Positions 14,482 through 24,282 are shown, counted from the stretch's first letter. The stretch: 64,000 nucleotides of DNA from Labedella phragmitis (GCF_004078635.1 NZ_RZNB01000001.1:124001-188000); one strand, 5' to 3'. The notes: generated by a model not told the origin, from the sequence alone. Numbers and translations: made by a program.

Positions 14482-15079
14482 CTTCTCCCCCGCAGCCGAC
14501 ACCTACCTCGACCGACTCGCGAACGAGCTCCGCGCCGTGCGCGAACCGCTCCGCGGCGACATCTGGTCCGGCATCGCCGAGGAACTCGACGGCCTCGCCG
14601 AGACTGACGCGCGTAGCCGGATCGCGGAGCTCGGCGACCCGTCATTCATCGCTCGCGAGGCACGCAACGCCGTCGACGTCGGCACGATCGGCGACACCAC
14701 GTCGACCGGTTACACGACCGTGGTCGCGCAGCGCCCGCCGCTCTCCGAGTCACGCGGCCTCGCAGTGCTGGGCGCGATCGCGCTCGGGGTCGGCGGCTTC
14801 GTCGTCCCCTTCGTCGGCTGGGTCGTCGGGGTCGTGCTCGTGTGGATGTCGTCGCTGTGGCGCACCCGCGAGAAGGTGATCGCGATCGTCGGCCCGTTCG
14901 TCGTCCTCATCCTCGCGGCGGTGGTCAGCCGCTCCATCAACGGCTGGGCCGCCGTATCGGGGACGGAGAATCCGCTCGTGCCGGTCATCGGGGACATCGC
15001 GGTGTCGAGTGTGATCGGGGCGTTGCTGCTCAACGTGATTGCGATGGTGTGGTTGTTGGTGCGGCTCGGGCGGCGATAG
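14474..15079 (+). CDS. PadR-associated membrane protein (HAAS/DUF1700-like)
   Basis: A 201-residue protein. The N-terminal ~75 residues form a helical cytosolic domain (LDRLANELRAVREPLRGDIW, ELDGLAETDARSRIAELGDP) like the HAAS domain found in partners of PadR regulators. Hydrophobic segments follow at about 97-127, 137-155 and 172-198. The eight-base overlap with the PadR gene is the standard arrangement for this pair. The role is probably membrane stress sensing or regulation, but no substrate is evident. Confidence 0.7.
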   Translation: MPDFSPAADTYLDRLANELRAVREPLRGDIWSGIAEELDGLAETDARSRIAELGDPSFIAREARNAVDVGTIGDTTSTGYTTVVAQRPPLSESRGLAVLGAIALGVGGFVVPFVGWVVGVVLVWMSSLWRTREKVIAIVGPFVVLILAAVVSRSINGWAAVSGTENPLVPVIGDIAVSSVIGALLLNVIAMVWLLVRLGRR

Positions 15080-15180
15080 CCGAACACGGTCGCCAGCAAC
15101 CACCGGTCGCCGAGCCCACCACCGAGCACTGAGCCCACCACCGGCCCCCGAGCCCGATTCCGGTCGCCGAGGCCACCACC

Positions 15181-15292
15181 GGTCGCTGGGCTTGTCGAAG
15201 CGTCTCACCTCGAAGGGGCACCGCGCTTCGACAAGCCCAGCGACCGTGTTTCTGCAGACTGAGGGAGCGCACTTCGACGGGCTCAGCGACCG
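15181..15292. repeat. Dispersed palindromic element, copy 3 (perfect 22-bp arms plus an extra half)
   Basis: GGTCGCTGGGCTTGTCGAAG-CG (15181-15202) is perfectly complementary to 15224-15245, with a 21-base loop. A further half copy, ACTTCGACGGGCTCAGCGAC-CG, is at 15271-15292 and ends three bases before the stop codon of the SIS-domain pseudogene. Upstream, 15085-15180 holds loose repeats of ACCACCGGTCGC. The arms could fold as a strong terminator between convergent genes. Confidence 0.75.
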
Positions 15293-15294
15293 TA

Positions 15295-16330
15295 TTAGTC
15301 GCCCTTGCCGAACTTCGTGTCGGGCTGGTCGTAGAGGAACTCCTCGATCGTGATGCCGCGGCGCTTCGCGATCGCCTCCGTCACGACGTGGGTCGCGATC
15401 GCCTCGGCGATGACACGCTCGAAGCCGGTGCTGCCCTCGGGCACACGCAGCACGTGCGTTCTCATGGTCGAGTTCCCGCACATCGTCATCGGAGCCCGCG
15501 GACACGACGAGCACCTTCACGCCCGCCTCCGCTTGCGACGGCACGACGCCGAGGCCGCGCCCGTCGTCGAAGAGCACGAGACCCGTTCCCGCGCGGCCCG
15601 GCTCCATGGGACCGTGCAGGTACTGGAAGGTCTCGCAGCCCGCGGTCGGAAGCCGCAGCGCCTCACGGAACACGAGCGCGCCCTGCGCCGCCGACGTGAA
15701 CGAGACGCCGAGACCCGCGAAGTCGACGCTCTGCACGCCGTCGAAGAACTCGGCGAGCGCCTCGGCCTCCGGGCGGAACCGCTCGAGCATGTCGGCGACG
15801 AGGTCCGCCACCGTCGACTCGTCGATCGAGACGGCGGGGAGACCCGCGGCGCGCAGGAGAGCCGAGTAGGCGGCGAGCGTGCCGATGTGGCCTGCCGTGT
15901 AGACGGGCGAATCCGTGATGCCGCCAAGGGAGACGATCGTGTCGGCGACCTCGCCCACCTCCGCCTCGGGGTAGTGCGTGATCGCGATGCGGCGGCCCCG
16001 GGGGAACCGGCGCGCCACCTCGATCGGTTCCGGGCTCCGACCGGACTCGGTGACGATGACGATGTGGTCGCCCGGCGCGAAGCCCTCCGGCGCGTCGAAG
16101 AGGTCGGACGCGGTCACGTTGACGCCGCGCACCGCCTGAGCGGTGAGCGCCCACACGAGCGCGTTGGCCGAGTGGCTCTACGCCCCCATCGAGACGAGGG
16201 CGACCGTCTCGCCCGGCTTCCACGGCCCGATCGACGCGCCGGCGACGGACTCGCGGATGCTCTCGACGGCCGCGCGGAGGAGCTCCGACTGCTTCCAGAC
16301 GGTCGTGGAGAACGTCTCTCGGTTCTGCAT
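15295..16330 (-). pseudogene. SIS-domain sugar isomerase/deglycase-like, broken
   Basis: The minus strand encodes an SIS (sugar isomerase) domain protein of about 345 residues in pieces. It begins MQNRETFSTTVWKQSELL at 16330 and reads to SMGA, where TAG at 16178-16180 interrupts a segment that should read SMGASSHSANALVW. The frame then runs on through VTESGRSPEPIEVAR, typical of sugar-phosphate binding, until a frameshift near 15450-15490. The last piece, from MRTHVLRVPEGSTGFERV to DQPDTKFGKGD, is in another frame. One nonsense and one frameshift mutation make a sequencing artefact unlikely. It probably served the sugar uptake system whose permease fragment lies just upstream. Confidence 0.8.
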
Positions 16331-16358
16331 GTGTTTCCTTTCGTGGGGGTGGAGAGGG

Positions 16359-16580
16359 TCAGCCCTTGACGGCGCCGGCGGCGAGGCCGCTGACCACCTG
16401 GCGCTGGAAGATCAAAACGATCACCACGGGCGGGATCGACGCGATGAGGCCGCCCGCCGCGACGAGACCGAAGTCCGTCGTGTATCGACCGGCGAACTCG
16501 GCGATCGCGACGGGCAGGGTCTTCGCGGCGTCGGTCGAGGTGAAGATGAGCGCGTACATGAACTCGTCCCACGCGAGGAA
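16359..16580 (-). pseudogene. Sugar ABC transporter permease, C-terminal fragment
   Basis: The last 73 codons of a carbohydrate ABC permease (MalG-like group): FLAWDEFMYALIFTSTDAAK, a loop, then the final membrane helix IASIPPVVIVLIFQRQVVSG and the ending GAVKG. The expected first ~200 residues, including the EAA loop, are missing: homology stops sharply at about 16580, and the DNA to the right belongs to the restriction-modification island. The fragment is followed by the SIS-domain pseudogene, so the whole sugar locus is dead. Confidence 0.75.
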
Positions 16581-16740
16581 TGGATGGAGCGGGGTTTGAC
16601 TCCTACGTCTTCGGGCCGCGCAATCCGGTGTAACTTCGGAGCGCACGAGTTCGGTGAAGATCCGAGCGCCATTCGCTGGACCGTTACCTTCCCCCGTTGG
16701 AGCCAGCGAACCGTGCGGACAGCCCCACGGAGCCGGAACC

Positions 16741-19700
16741 TCAGACCATCCGCTCGCCAGCACCGAGCTCGAAGAAGCGCTCGAAGAACGCCCCTAACCG
16801 GGTGAGTACGCGCTGCTTCTTTTCGCCGTGACCACCCTCGGCGGAGAAGCGTGACACCGGCGGCAGCACCTTTGTGATGGCCGTTCCGCCGGCACGGAGC
16901 TGACCGTCGCGGAACGCGGTCCGGACGAAGTCACGGGTCTCCTCCGGGCGGAGGCTCTCGTCATCGATGATGGCATCGAGTTCCGCCTCGCGTTTCGCCG
17001 CGATGAACGCCTGCCACTCCCGGTCGATCTCGCCATCGACAGACAGTGAGTCGACGAAGTCCTCGATGAGGTCTTTCTTGTTTCGCAGGCTCGGGCTGGC
17101 GTCAACCGCGCGGGTGATTTCGGCGCGGATTTCTTTGTCGTCGCCGTCGCCACGCTCGGCGCGATACCTCTGCACGAGCATCAAGATGTAATCGACGTTG
17201 ATCTCGACCTGTTTGATGAGCTCGATCTCGAAGACGACGTCGTCGTTGATGGTCTCCCTATCCGCGTCCTTGTCCTTCCGGAAGTCGGCGTAGAGGTCAA
17301 GGTAGACGCTGCGATAGTCCTGGCTCTGTCGGGCGCTGAGGATCTCGTGGCCAGTAAATTCGTCAAAGGACGTGAGGATGTTCTGCAGCCGGAGAATGGC
17401 GCCGAACAGTGCGATGAATTGCTTCTGCGCCGACTCTCCCGTGATCGGCGCTCCGAGCGGGAAGAGGGTGAGCAGCTCGGTGACCTTCTCGGCATAGTCG
17501 CCGTAGTACTCCACGTACGGCTTCAGCAGCACGACCCCCCTCGCGTCCTTATTGCCAAAGAGCGCGAGTGCGTCGTTCGTCTCGTCTTCGAGGTCGCGGA
17601 AGCTGACGATGTTGCCGTACGTCTTCACGGAGTTGAGGATGCGGTTCGTACGCGAGTACGCCTGGATGAGGCCGTGGGCCCGGAGGTTCTTATCGACGAA
17701 CATCGTGTTTAGCGTGGTGGCATCGAACCCCGTAAGGAACATGTTGACGACGATGACGAGGTCGATCTCGCGCTGCTTGAGCCTTAGCGAGAGGTCTTTG
17801 TAGTAGTTCTGGAAGCGGTCAGCGGAGGTGTCGAACGACGTGCCGAACATGTCGTTGTACTCCTGGATGGCTTCCTCGAGGAACGTGCGCGCGTCGATGG
17901 GGAGCGCCCCCACGTCGAAGCCCTCTTCCTCGAGCCCGCCGTCCTCGACCGCGTCGTTGGCGCCATAGGAGTAGATAATGCCGACCTTGAGCTGCTTGTC
18001 GGAGGGCAAGTCCCGTTGCTGCGATTGGAAGGTGCCGTAGTAAGCGCGCGCCGCCTTGATGCTCGCGGTGGCGAAGAGGGCGTTGAAGCCGCGGACCCGT
18101 CGCTCGCCGAGCGTGTAGTGCTGGGCGCGCTTCGTCTTCTGGTCAAAGTGCTCGCGGATATACGCGACGACGTCGGCGACTCTCTTGTCGGCGAGAAGCG
18201 CCGCTTCTGTGTCGATGGCGGGGACTTGTTTGTCGATGACGTTGCCGACCTTGACGGTGTTCACGTAGTCGATACGGAACGGCAGGACGTTCTTGTCGGT
18301 GATCGCATCGACGATCGTGTACGTGTGCAGCTTGTCCCCGAAGGCCTGCTGGGTGGTTTTCAGCTGCGGGTTGCCTCCGCTTCCGGAGTTCGCGGCGAAG
18401 ATCGGCGTGCCGGTGAAGCCGAACAGGTTGTATCGCTTGAAGGATTTGGTGATCGCCGTGTGCATGTCACCGAATTGCGACCGGTGGCACTCGTCGAAGA
18501 TGAGCACGATGTGCCCGTCATAGATCGCGTGCCCCTTGTTAGCGGCGATGAATGTCGACAGCTTCTGGATGGTCGTGATGATGATGCGAGCGGCCGGGTC
18601 CTCGAGCTGCTTCTTGAGCACCGCGGTGGAGGTGTTCGAGTTGGCGGCGCCCTTCTCGAAGCGGTCGTACTCCCGCATGGTCTGGTAGTCGAGGTCCTTG
18701 CGGTCCACGACGAACAGCACCTTATCGACGCTTGGTAGCTTCGACGCGAGCTGGGCGGCCTTGAAAGAAGTGAGGGTCTTGCCCGATCCGGTGGTGTGCC
18801 ACACATACCCGCCCGCGGCGAGGCTGCCGAGCTGCTTGTGGTTGGTGGAGATATCGATTCGCTGCAGGATCCGCTCGGTTGCGACGATCTGGTACGGCCG
18901 CATGACAAGAAGCATCCGGTCGGCGGTGAGCACGCAATACCTCGTGAGGATGTTGAGCAGAGCGTGTTTGGCGAAGAACGTCCTCGCGAAAGCCGGCAGG
19001 TCCTGGATGGGCTTGTTCTGCGCGTCCGCCCACCACGACGTGAACTCGAACGAGTTCGAGGTTTTACGCACCCGCTTTGAACCGGTGGTCTCGCTGAGGT
19101 GCTGACGGCGCGTGGTGTTCGAGTAGTACTTCGTCAGCGTGCCGTTCGAGATGACGAAGAGCTGCACGTACTCGAAGAGCCCGGACCCCGCCCAGAAGCT
19201 GTCACGCTGATAGCGGTCGATCTGGTTAAACGCCTCGCGGATGTCGACGCCGCGGCGCTTCAGCTCGATGTGGACCATTGGCAGCCCGTTGACGAGCACG
19301 GTCACGTCATACCGATTGGCCCGGGCGGATTCGCCCTCCCCCGCGGCGATCTCGTACTGATTGATGACCTGGAGGCGGTTGTTGTGGATGTTCTGCTTGT
19401 CGATCAGCAGGATGTTCTTGGTCGATCCGTCGTCGCGCTTGAGCAGCTGAACGTGGTCATCTTGGATGCGCACCGTCTTCTCGGCGATGCCCTCGTTGGC
19501 TCCGGCGATTCGTTCAGCGAAGAACTGCCTCCACTCGGTGTTGGAGAAGGACACCGAGTTGAGAGTTTCCAGCTTCGCGCGAAGGTTAGCCGTGAGCTGC
19601 GCCTCGGACGCGATCGGCAGGTACTCGTACGCCTGCGACTGCAGCAGACCGATTAGCTCGCGTTCGAGCTCCGCCTCGGACTGATACGACGTCTCGGCTT

Positions 19701-19785
19701 TCGCGCTGGGCACGTACTCTGCGACGACGGTGCTCTCGTTCGACACCGCAATGGCGTCGTATGCCCGCCCACTCAAATCGCTCAC
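16741..19785 (-). CDS. hsdR: Type I restriction enzyme R (motor/nuclease) subunit
   Basis: The 1014-residue protein is a full-length HsdR. The N-terminal nuclease site is visible as D160 and the ELK motif E174-x-K176 in VHIELKRRG (PD-(D/E)xK fold). The translocase follows: Walker A TTGSGKT (331-337), DECH box (431-434), FGFTGTP, and later helicase motifs including VVNMFLTGFD and QAYSRTNR. HsdR joins HsdM and HsdS to pull DNA past the recognition complex and cut unmodified DNA at a distance. Its ATG overlaps the hsdS stop as ATGA. All key residues seem intact, so the enzyme should be active. Confidence 0.95.
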   Translation of the reverse strand: MSDLSGRAYDAIAVSNESTVVAEYVPSAKAETSYQSEAELERELIGLLQSQAYEYLPIASEAQLTANLRAKLETLNSVSFSNTEWRQFFAERIAGANEGIAEKTVRIQDDHVQLLKRDDGSTKNILLIDKQNIHNNRLQVINQYEIAAGEGESARANRYDVTVLVNGLPMVHIELKRRGVDIREAFNQIDRYQRDSFWAGSGLFEYVQLFVISNGTLTKYYSNTTRRQHLSETTGSKRVRKTSNSFEFTSWWADAQNKPIQDLPAFARTFFAKHALLNILTRYCVLTADRMLLVMRPYQIVATERILQRIDISTNHKQLGSLAAGGYVWHTTGSGKTLTSFKAAQLASKLPSVDKVLFVVDRKDLDYQTMREYDRFEKGAANSNTSTAVLKKQLEDPAARIIITTIQKLSTFIAANKGHAIYDGHIVLIFDECHRSQFGDMHTAITKSFKRYNLFGFTGTPIFAANSGSGGNPQLKTTQQAFGDKLHTYTIVDAITDKNVLPFRIDYVNTVKVGNVIDKQVPAIDTEAALLADKRVADVVAYIREHFDQKTKRAQHYTLGERRVRGFNALFATASIKAARAYYGTFQSQQRDLPSDKQLKVGIIYSYGANDAVEDGGLEEEGFDVGALPIDARTFLEEAIQEYNDMFGTSFDTSADRFQNYYKDLSLRLKQREIDLVIVVNMFLTGFDATTLNTMFVDKNLRAHGLIQAYSRTNRILNSVKTYGNIVSFRDLEDETNDALALFGNKDARGVVLLKPYVEYYGDYAEKVTELLTLFPLGAPITGESAQKQFIALFGAILRLQNILTSFDEFTGHEILSARQSQDYRSVYLDLYADFRKDKDADRETINDDVVFEIELIKQVEINVDYILMLVQRYRAERGDGDDKEIRAEITRAVDASPSLRNKKDLIEDFVDSLSVDGEIDREWQAFIAAKREAELDAIIDDESLRPEETRDFVRTAFRDGQLRAGGTAITKVLPPVSRFSAEGGHGEKKQRVLTRLGAFFERFFELGAGERMV

Positions 19786-21020
19786 GCTGGCGCCTGTTCG
19801 AACGTGAGTAGCTTGTCGCGGTGATACTCATACTGCTTGCGGCGGGCGGCGTGTTCAGCCCTGAGGCTGGCGGTGAGGTGGCGTGTTAGCTCATGGAGCT
19901 GGTCGAGGGTTCGCGCGACACGCTCCTGCTCGTCCGGTGGGGGGAGCGGAACCAGGACCTTCGACAAACGGCTTTTTGAGACGTTGATGCGTGTGACCCC
20001 GCTCGCAGTCTTGACGAGCTGAGCCCGCATGGTGGGCGCACGGAACAAATGCTTCGCGAACTCGGGTTTGAGTAGGCCGATATCGAACGGCCGAAACCCG
20101 ATACAGAAACTGTTTAGGTACAAGGGCGCGGTGAGCCTTCGCGTGACTACTGACGTCATTCCAACCTCCTCGACCGATTCGGAGGAGCCGGTAAACAGGA
20201 CGTCCCCATACGCCAGCAATCGTTGCCTTTCCGCCTCGCCGACCCGCACAAAATCCATTGCGTCGACGTCGAGAGCAATGTTGCTAAAGACATTCTTGTA
20301 CGAGGCGTACCTCGCATTGCCGTGAGAGAAATCAGCTTTACTCTTGCCAACAAGCCCGCCGAAAATCGTTCCAAGGTCACCCAACGGTTCCCGTCTGGTG
20401 TCCGCTGTGAACGAGAGGAGCGAGTTCCGGTGGTACTCGTATTGACGACTACGAGCGTCTAACTCCGCGTCAAGTTCTGCTCGAACATTCGCGTCCCTCT
20501 CGGTGAGCCGGTCTAGCACTCGCACGATCTCTCGCTGAACCTCGAGAGGGGGCACAGGGATCACCAGCTCCTCGAACCGCTTGCGCGAAACGTAGGCGAT
20601 GGTGCCAGTTGTCGCAGCGCTTCGAAGCTCGTCCGTTTTCGTGAACATCAAATGGAGCAAGAAGCGATTCAGCACCCTCGGCCCGCACACGAGGCCTATG
20701 AACGTCTGGTTCGTCACTAATGGCCGCGTCGCTATGGCGTAGGTTCCGAGCGAAGCGCTACAAGAAGCCACGACAGTACCTGCGGGCATGACCTTCAGGT
20801 TCATGTCCCGAATGACGTCTTCGGAGACAGCAAGGCCGCTCTTGGACCCGTTCATCTCCATTCCCGTGATGTCTTCGATTCGACACCACGGTGTATCTCC
20901 GCAAAAATTTTTCGGGCGGTCGCGCATAGGAACGATGAAGTCGGAGAGCACTTCCTTGAGCGCTAGATGCGGCACCCCCTTCGGACATAGACGTGCGACG
21001 AGATCACGCAATTCAGTCAC
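19782..21020 (-). CDS. hsdS: Type I restriction-modification specificity subunit
   Basis: A 412-residue HsdS with two target recognition domains (about residues 15-160 and 205-360). Each is followed by a helical spacer ending in near-identical repeats: RQYEYHRNSLLSF at about 192-204 and KQYEYHRDKLLTF near the C-terminus. PPLEVQREIVRVLD and PPPDEQERVARTLD mark the start of each spacer. The two domains set the two halves of a split DNA target that cannot be read from sequence. Codon use and base composition are noticeably less GC-rich than in the flanks. It overlaps hsdM upstream and hsdR downstream by four bases each. Confidence 0.93.
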   Translation of the reverse strand: MTELRDLVARLCPKGVPHLALKEVLSDFIVPMRDRPKNFCGDTPWCRIEDITGMEMNGSKSGLAVSEDVIRDMNLKVMPAGTVVASCSASLGTYAIATRPLVTNQTFIGLVCGPRVLNRFLLHLMFTKTDELRSAATTGTIAYVSRKRFEELVIPVPPLEVQREIVRVLDRLTERDANVRAELDAELDARSRQYEYHRNSLLSFTADTRREPLGDLGTIFGGLVGKSKADFSHGNARYASYKNVFSNIALDVDAMDFVRVGEAERQRLLAYGDVLFTGSSESVEEVGMTSVVTRRLTAPLYLNSFCIGFRPFDIGLLKPEFAKHLFRAPTMRAQLVKTASGVTRINVSKSRLSKVLVPLPPPDEQERVARTLDQLHELTRHLTASLRAEHAARRKQYEYHRDKLLTFEQAPA

Positions 21021-22585
21021 TTCGCGCTCTCCAGATCCGCGATGATCTCGTCGATCGACGCGCGGAGCTCTTGTTGGCGGGCGACTATTCGCGCGATCTC
21101 CGCATTCAGCTCGGTGATGTCGATGACCTCGCGCGTGTCTTCCTGCTCGACATAGGACCGCACCGCGATGTTGTAGTCATTCGCCGCGATGTCGTCGTTC
21201 ACCACCAGTCGCGCCACATGGTCGACGCTCTCGCGCGCAGTGAAGGTGTCGAGGATGTGCTTCTGATTTCCGTCGACGAGCTTGTTCTTGTTCCCGACGC
21301 GGGTGAACTCCGCCGATGCGTCAATGAAGAGCACGGCGTTATCGTTCTTCGACTTCTTGAGCACAATGATGCAGGTGGCGATCGTCGTTCCGAAGAACAG
21401 ATCCGGCGGCAGCTGGATGACCGCATCCACGTAGTTGTTGTCGATGAGGTACTTGCGGATCTTCTGCTCCGCTCCACCGCGATAGAGCACGCCTGGGAAC
21501 TCGACAATCGCGGCGGTGCCGTTAACCGCCAGCCACGACAGAATGTGCATTGTGAAGGCGAGATCAGCCTTCGACTTCGGTGCGAGCACGCCGGCGGGAG
21601 CGAAGCGCGGATCGTTGATGAGAAACGGATTCGCGTCGCCCTCCCACTTGATCGAGTACGGCGGATTCGAGACGATCGCCTCGAAGGGCTCGTCGTCCCA
21701 GTGAGCAGGCTCCGCGAGGGTGTCACCGTGCGCGAGGTTGAACTTTTCGTAGTTCACGTCATGCAGGAACATGTTGATTCGCGCGAGGTTGTACGTGTTC
21801 AGGTTGATCTCCTGGCCGTAGAACCCTTGCCGGACGTTCTCCTTCCCGAGCACCTTTGCGAACTTGAGAAGCAGCGAGCCGGAGCCGACCGCCGGATCGT
21901 AGACCTTGTTCACCTCTGTTTTGCCGACAACCGTGATTCGAGCGAGGAGCTCGGAGACCTCCTGCGGCGTGTAGTACTCGCCGCCAGACTTGCCGGCGCT
22001 CGACGCATACATCTGCATGAGGTACTCGTAGGCGTCGCCGAAGAGGTCGATCGAGTTGTCCTCGAAGTTGCCGAGCGGCAGGTCTCCGATCGCGTCGAGC
22101 AGCTTTACAAGCTTTTCGTTGCGCTTCGCCACGGTGTTGCCGAGCTTTGAGCTGTTCACGTCGAGATCGTCAAAGAGACCCTTGAGGTCGTCTTCCGCGT
22201 CCGTCCCAACGGCGGAACCCTCGACGTTCTTGAACACCCGAGCGAGCGTCTCGTTCAGGTTTTCGTCCTGGGATGCGCGGCGCCGAACGTTCTGGAACAG
22301 CTCGGACGGAAGGATGTAGAAGCCCTTTTCCTCCACCGTCGTCTGACGCCCGAACTCCGCGTCGGAATCGTCCAACCGGGCATAGTCGAACGCGGATTCG
22401 CCAGCCTCGCGCTCGCTCCTATTGATGTACGCGGCGAGGTTCTCGGAGATGAAGCGGTAGAACAGCATCCCGAGCACGTATGACTTGAAGTCCCATCCGT
22501 CGACCGATCCACGCAGGTCGTTCGCGATGCGCCAAATCGTCTTGTGCAGCTCGGCGCGCTGCCCTTCTTTAGTACTCGGTGACAT
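21017..22585 (-). CDS. hsdM: Type I restriction-modification methyltransferase subunit
   Basis: A 522-residue N6-adenine methyltransferase. The N-terminal helical domain (IWRIANDLRGSVDGWDFKSY) is followed by GGEYYTPQEVSELLARI, the S-adenosylmethionine-binding motif YDPAVGSGSLLL, and the catalytic NPPY in IVSNPPYSIKWEG. It modifies host sites and is the core of the HsdM2S complex. It is the first gene of hsdM-hsdS-hsdR, joined by ATGA overlaps, the usual order for this class. A weak AGAAG lies before the ATG. Upstream, 157 bases separate it from the unknown cassette on the same strand. Confidence 0.95.
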   Translation of the reverse strand: MSPSTKEGQRAELHKTIWRIANDLRGSVDGWDFKSYVLGMLFYRFISENLAAYINRSEREAGESAFDYARLDDSDAEFGRQTTVEEKGFYILPSELFQNVRRRASQDENLNETLARVFKNVEGSAVGTDAEDDLKGLFDDLDVNSSKLGNTVAKRNEKLVKLLDAIGDLPLGNFEDNSIDLFGDAYEYLMQMYASSAGKSGGEYYTPQEVSELLARITVVGKTEVNKVYDPAVGSGSLLLKFAKVLGKENVRQGFYGQEINLNTYNLARINMFLHDVNYEKFNLAHGDTLAEPAHWDDEPFEAIVSNPPYSIKWEGDANPFLINDPRFAPAGVLAPKSKADLAFTMHILSWLAVNGTAAIVEFPGVLYRGGAEQKIRKYLIDNNYVDAVIQLPPDLFFGTTIATCIIVLKKSKNDNAVLFIDASAEFTRVGNKNKLVDGNQKHILDTFTARESVDHVARLVVNDDIAANDYNIAVRSYVEQEDTREVIDITELNAEIARIVARQQELRASIDEIIADLESAK

Positions 22586-22742
22586 TCGCTTCTTTCTGGG
22601 GTCATGCGATTGTGATGCTCGTGCGTTCCCTCGGCTTCTCAGACTAGGCCCGCCGCGGATAGCCCCCGGAGCGCTTCGCGTGGGCGTGAGAGCTGAGGGA
22701 CGGGGCGAAGGCGACGCCGTGTGAGACGCTCAGCACGTTGAA

Positions 22743-23276
22743 TCAAGCTCGCGGCATCCAATAGGTCGCGGCATACAACCGAAACACGGACTGCGCCAGG
22801 AGTAGAACCTGATAGACGGTCAAACCAACCGACAACGCCTGTATGACAGTGCTCGTGAGTTCCAGTTCGACGACACCGAACCAAAGGGCGAGGCGGTCGG
22901 GTATGACGAGCTGGATCACGGCCAATCCTGTAGCCAGAATTCCCACCAGCACAGTCCAGAACAACTGAGTAGTGAGGCGGTAGACATGCCAGCGCTCATC
23001 CGTGGCCGAGAATCTTGCGTCGGCTTTCATATTGATGGCACGTGGCCAGAAGAACATTGCCATCGTCACGCTAAGGGCAGTGAAGACGGCGTTAGCTGCC
23101 AAGATTGAAGCGCCCGGGTCTCGTGTTGGAGCGGTGAAGCCGAAGGCAAGTCCGACGAGCCCGGAGAGCACCAGCCATACCAACTGAAGCCAGGCAAGCC
23201 CCGGCCGCGCAATGCTTGGCGGCGCGAGGGAGTAGAACTGTTCTCGCGCAATCTGAAGTACTGAAACGCCATTCAA
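22743..23276 (-). CDS. Four-helix membrane protein, second gene of an unknown island cassette
   Basis: A 177-residue protein with four hydrophobic segments at about residues 24-46 (LAWLQLVWLVLSGLVGLAFG), 58-77 (AANAVFTALSVTMAMFFW), 105-126 (LFWTVLVGILATGLAVIQL) and 140-160. A cytosolic loop (NMKADARFSATDERWHVYRL) separates the two hairpins. I recognise no family. It starts 19 bases after the stop of the 328-residue gene and is surely cotranscribed with it. In defence islands, small multi-helix membrane proteins paired with a soluble partner often act as effectors that damage the membrane, but nothing here proves that. The DNA is visibly poorer in GC than the chromosome. Confidence 0.65.
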   Translation of the reverse strand: MNGVSVLQIAREQFYSLAPPSIARPGLAWLQLVWLVLSGLVGLAFGFTAPTRDPGASILAANAVFTALSVTMAMFFWPRAINMKADARFSATDERWHVYRLTTQLFWTVLVGILATGLAVIQLVIPDRLALWFGVVELELTSTVIQALSVGLTVYQVLLLAQSVFRLYAATYWMPRA

Positions 23277-23295
23277 TCGCGTCGGCCTCCGCCCC

Positions 23296-24282
23296 TCACT
23301 TGAAGGAACTCAGTATGGCCGTAGCCACTGACTTCAGACCGGGCAGCGCAGACTCGACGTCAGAAAGAAAATCTGCACAGGCAACTGCGAACTCTCGCTG
23401 GCTCGGCCGCTTGGCTCGAGAGATCCCTGCACCCTGAGGGCCTACCGGGTAGACGAGCGTCGGCGCCTTGTCATCAGTGGCGAGACCAAATGATCGTTGA
23501 CGCCCATTGGGCGTCTGGAATGAAACCTGTGCTCGCCAACCATCGCGCATAACAGAGTTCGGCGTAGAGGTTTTTCGGACCAATGGCAAGTCAGTCAAGA
23601 ACCCGAACACGGCCTTACGGTCGGGACCATTCTTTCCCATCAATCGACTTAGAGCCAAGCTACCTCTCGGCTTGACGACGAATCTTACGTCTGCGTGCAC
23701 CCCGTTTACGTCCATCGCCTGAGTCGACCCGCCGGGCCGCGGCGCATCGAACCTGAGCTCGCGGACCATAACTTTAGAAGCCCAGCTTTCTAGCGCACTC
23801 CATTCGGCCACGGGCGCAAGCGAAACTGTGATGCGTGCATCAGACGTCGCCGCACGCAGGGCGGCCACCAGGACTTCTTCGAGATAAGAGAAGGCCGACG
23901 TGAGTCCCGCGCGCTCGTTGAGCCAGTAGACCTCGTGCGCATCTTTGGGGTAGACGAAGATTGCTCGAACAAAGGTGCCGTTGTGATCTTCCTCGCCATA
24001 AGGAATCCGACCACCGGTACTTTGGTGCAAGTTGCCCACCAGGCCGGCGCGACCCACCTCGAACTCAACGAACGTGAATTCACGATATTCAGTTATTTGC
24101 GTTACTCGTAGTGACCTGGATTCGTCCTCTGCATGGACCTTCAACCTGGCACTTTTCAAAGACTTCAGAGCGCCGTCGATAGCACTCCGGGCCGTTGCCC
24201 CCTTGCCATCGAGGTCATCGATCGGTTTCTTTTCGCCGCCCCGCGCATAACTTGGCTTGAACGAGAACGCATATGGATTCAT
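23296..24282 (-). CDS. Unrecognised protein, first gene of the island cassette
   Basis: A 328-residue soluble-looking protein starting at ATG 24282; a TTG at 24297 would add five residues, and neither has a clear ribosome binding site. No signal peptide or membrane helix. An alpha/beta N-terminal part (KSLKSARLKVHAEDESRS, FTFVEFEVGRAGLVGNL) leads to VRAIFVYPKDAHEVYWLNER and a helix (FSYLEEVLVAALRAA); the C-terminal half has strands with many Arg/Lys. I know no family that fits. It heads a two-gene unit with the four-helix membrane protein and sits upstream of hsdMSR in the same orientation, a place where accessory anti-phage genes are frequent. Function not assigned. Confidence 0.65.
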   Translation of the reverse strand: MNPYAFSFKPSYARGGEKKPIDDLDGKGATARSAIDGALKSLKSARLKVHAEDESRSLRVTQITEYREFTFVEFEVGRAGLVGNLHQSTGGRIPYGEEDHNGTFVRAIFVYPKDAHEVYWLNERAGLTSAFSYLEEVLVAALRAATSDARITVSLAPVAEWSALESWASKVMVRELRFDAPRPGGSTQAMDVNGVHADVRFVVKPRGSLALSRLMGKNGPDRKAVFGFLTDLPLVRKTSTPNSVMRDGWRAQVSFQTPNGRQRSFGLATDDKAPTLVYPVGPQGAGISRAKRPSQREFAVACADFLSDVESALPGLKSVATAILSSFK

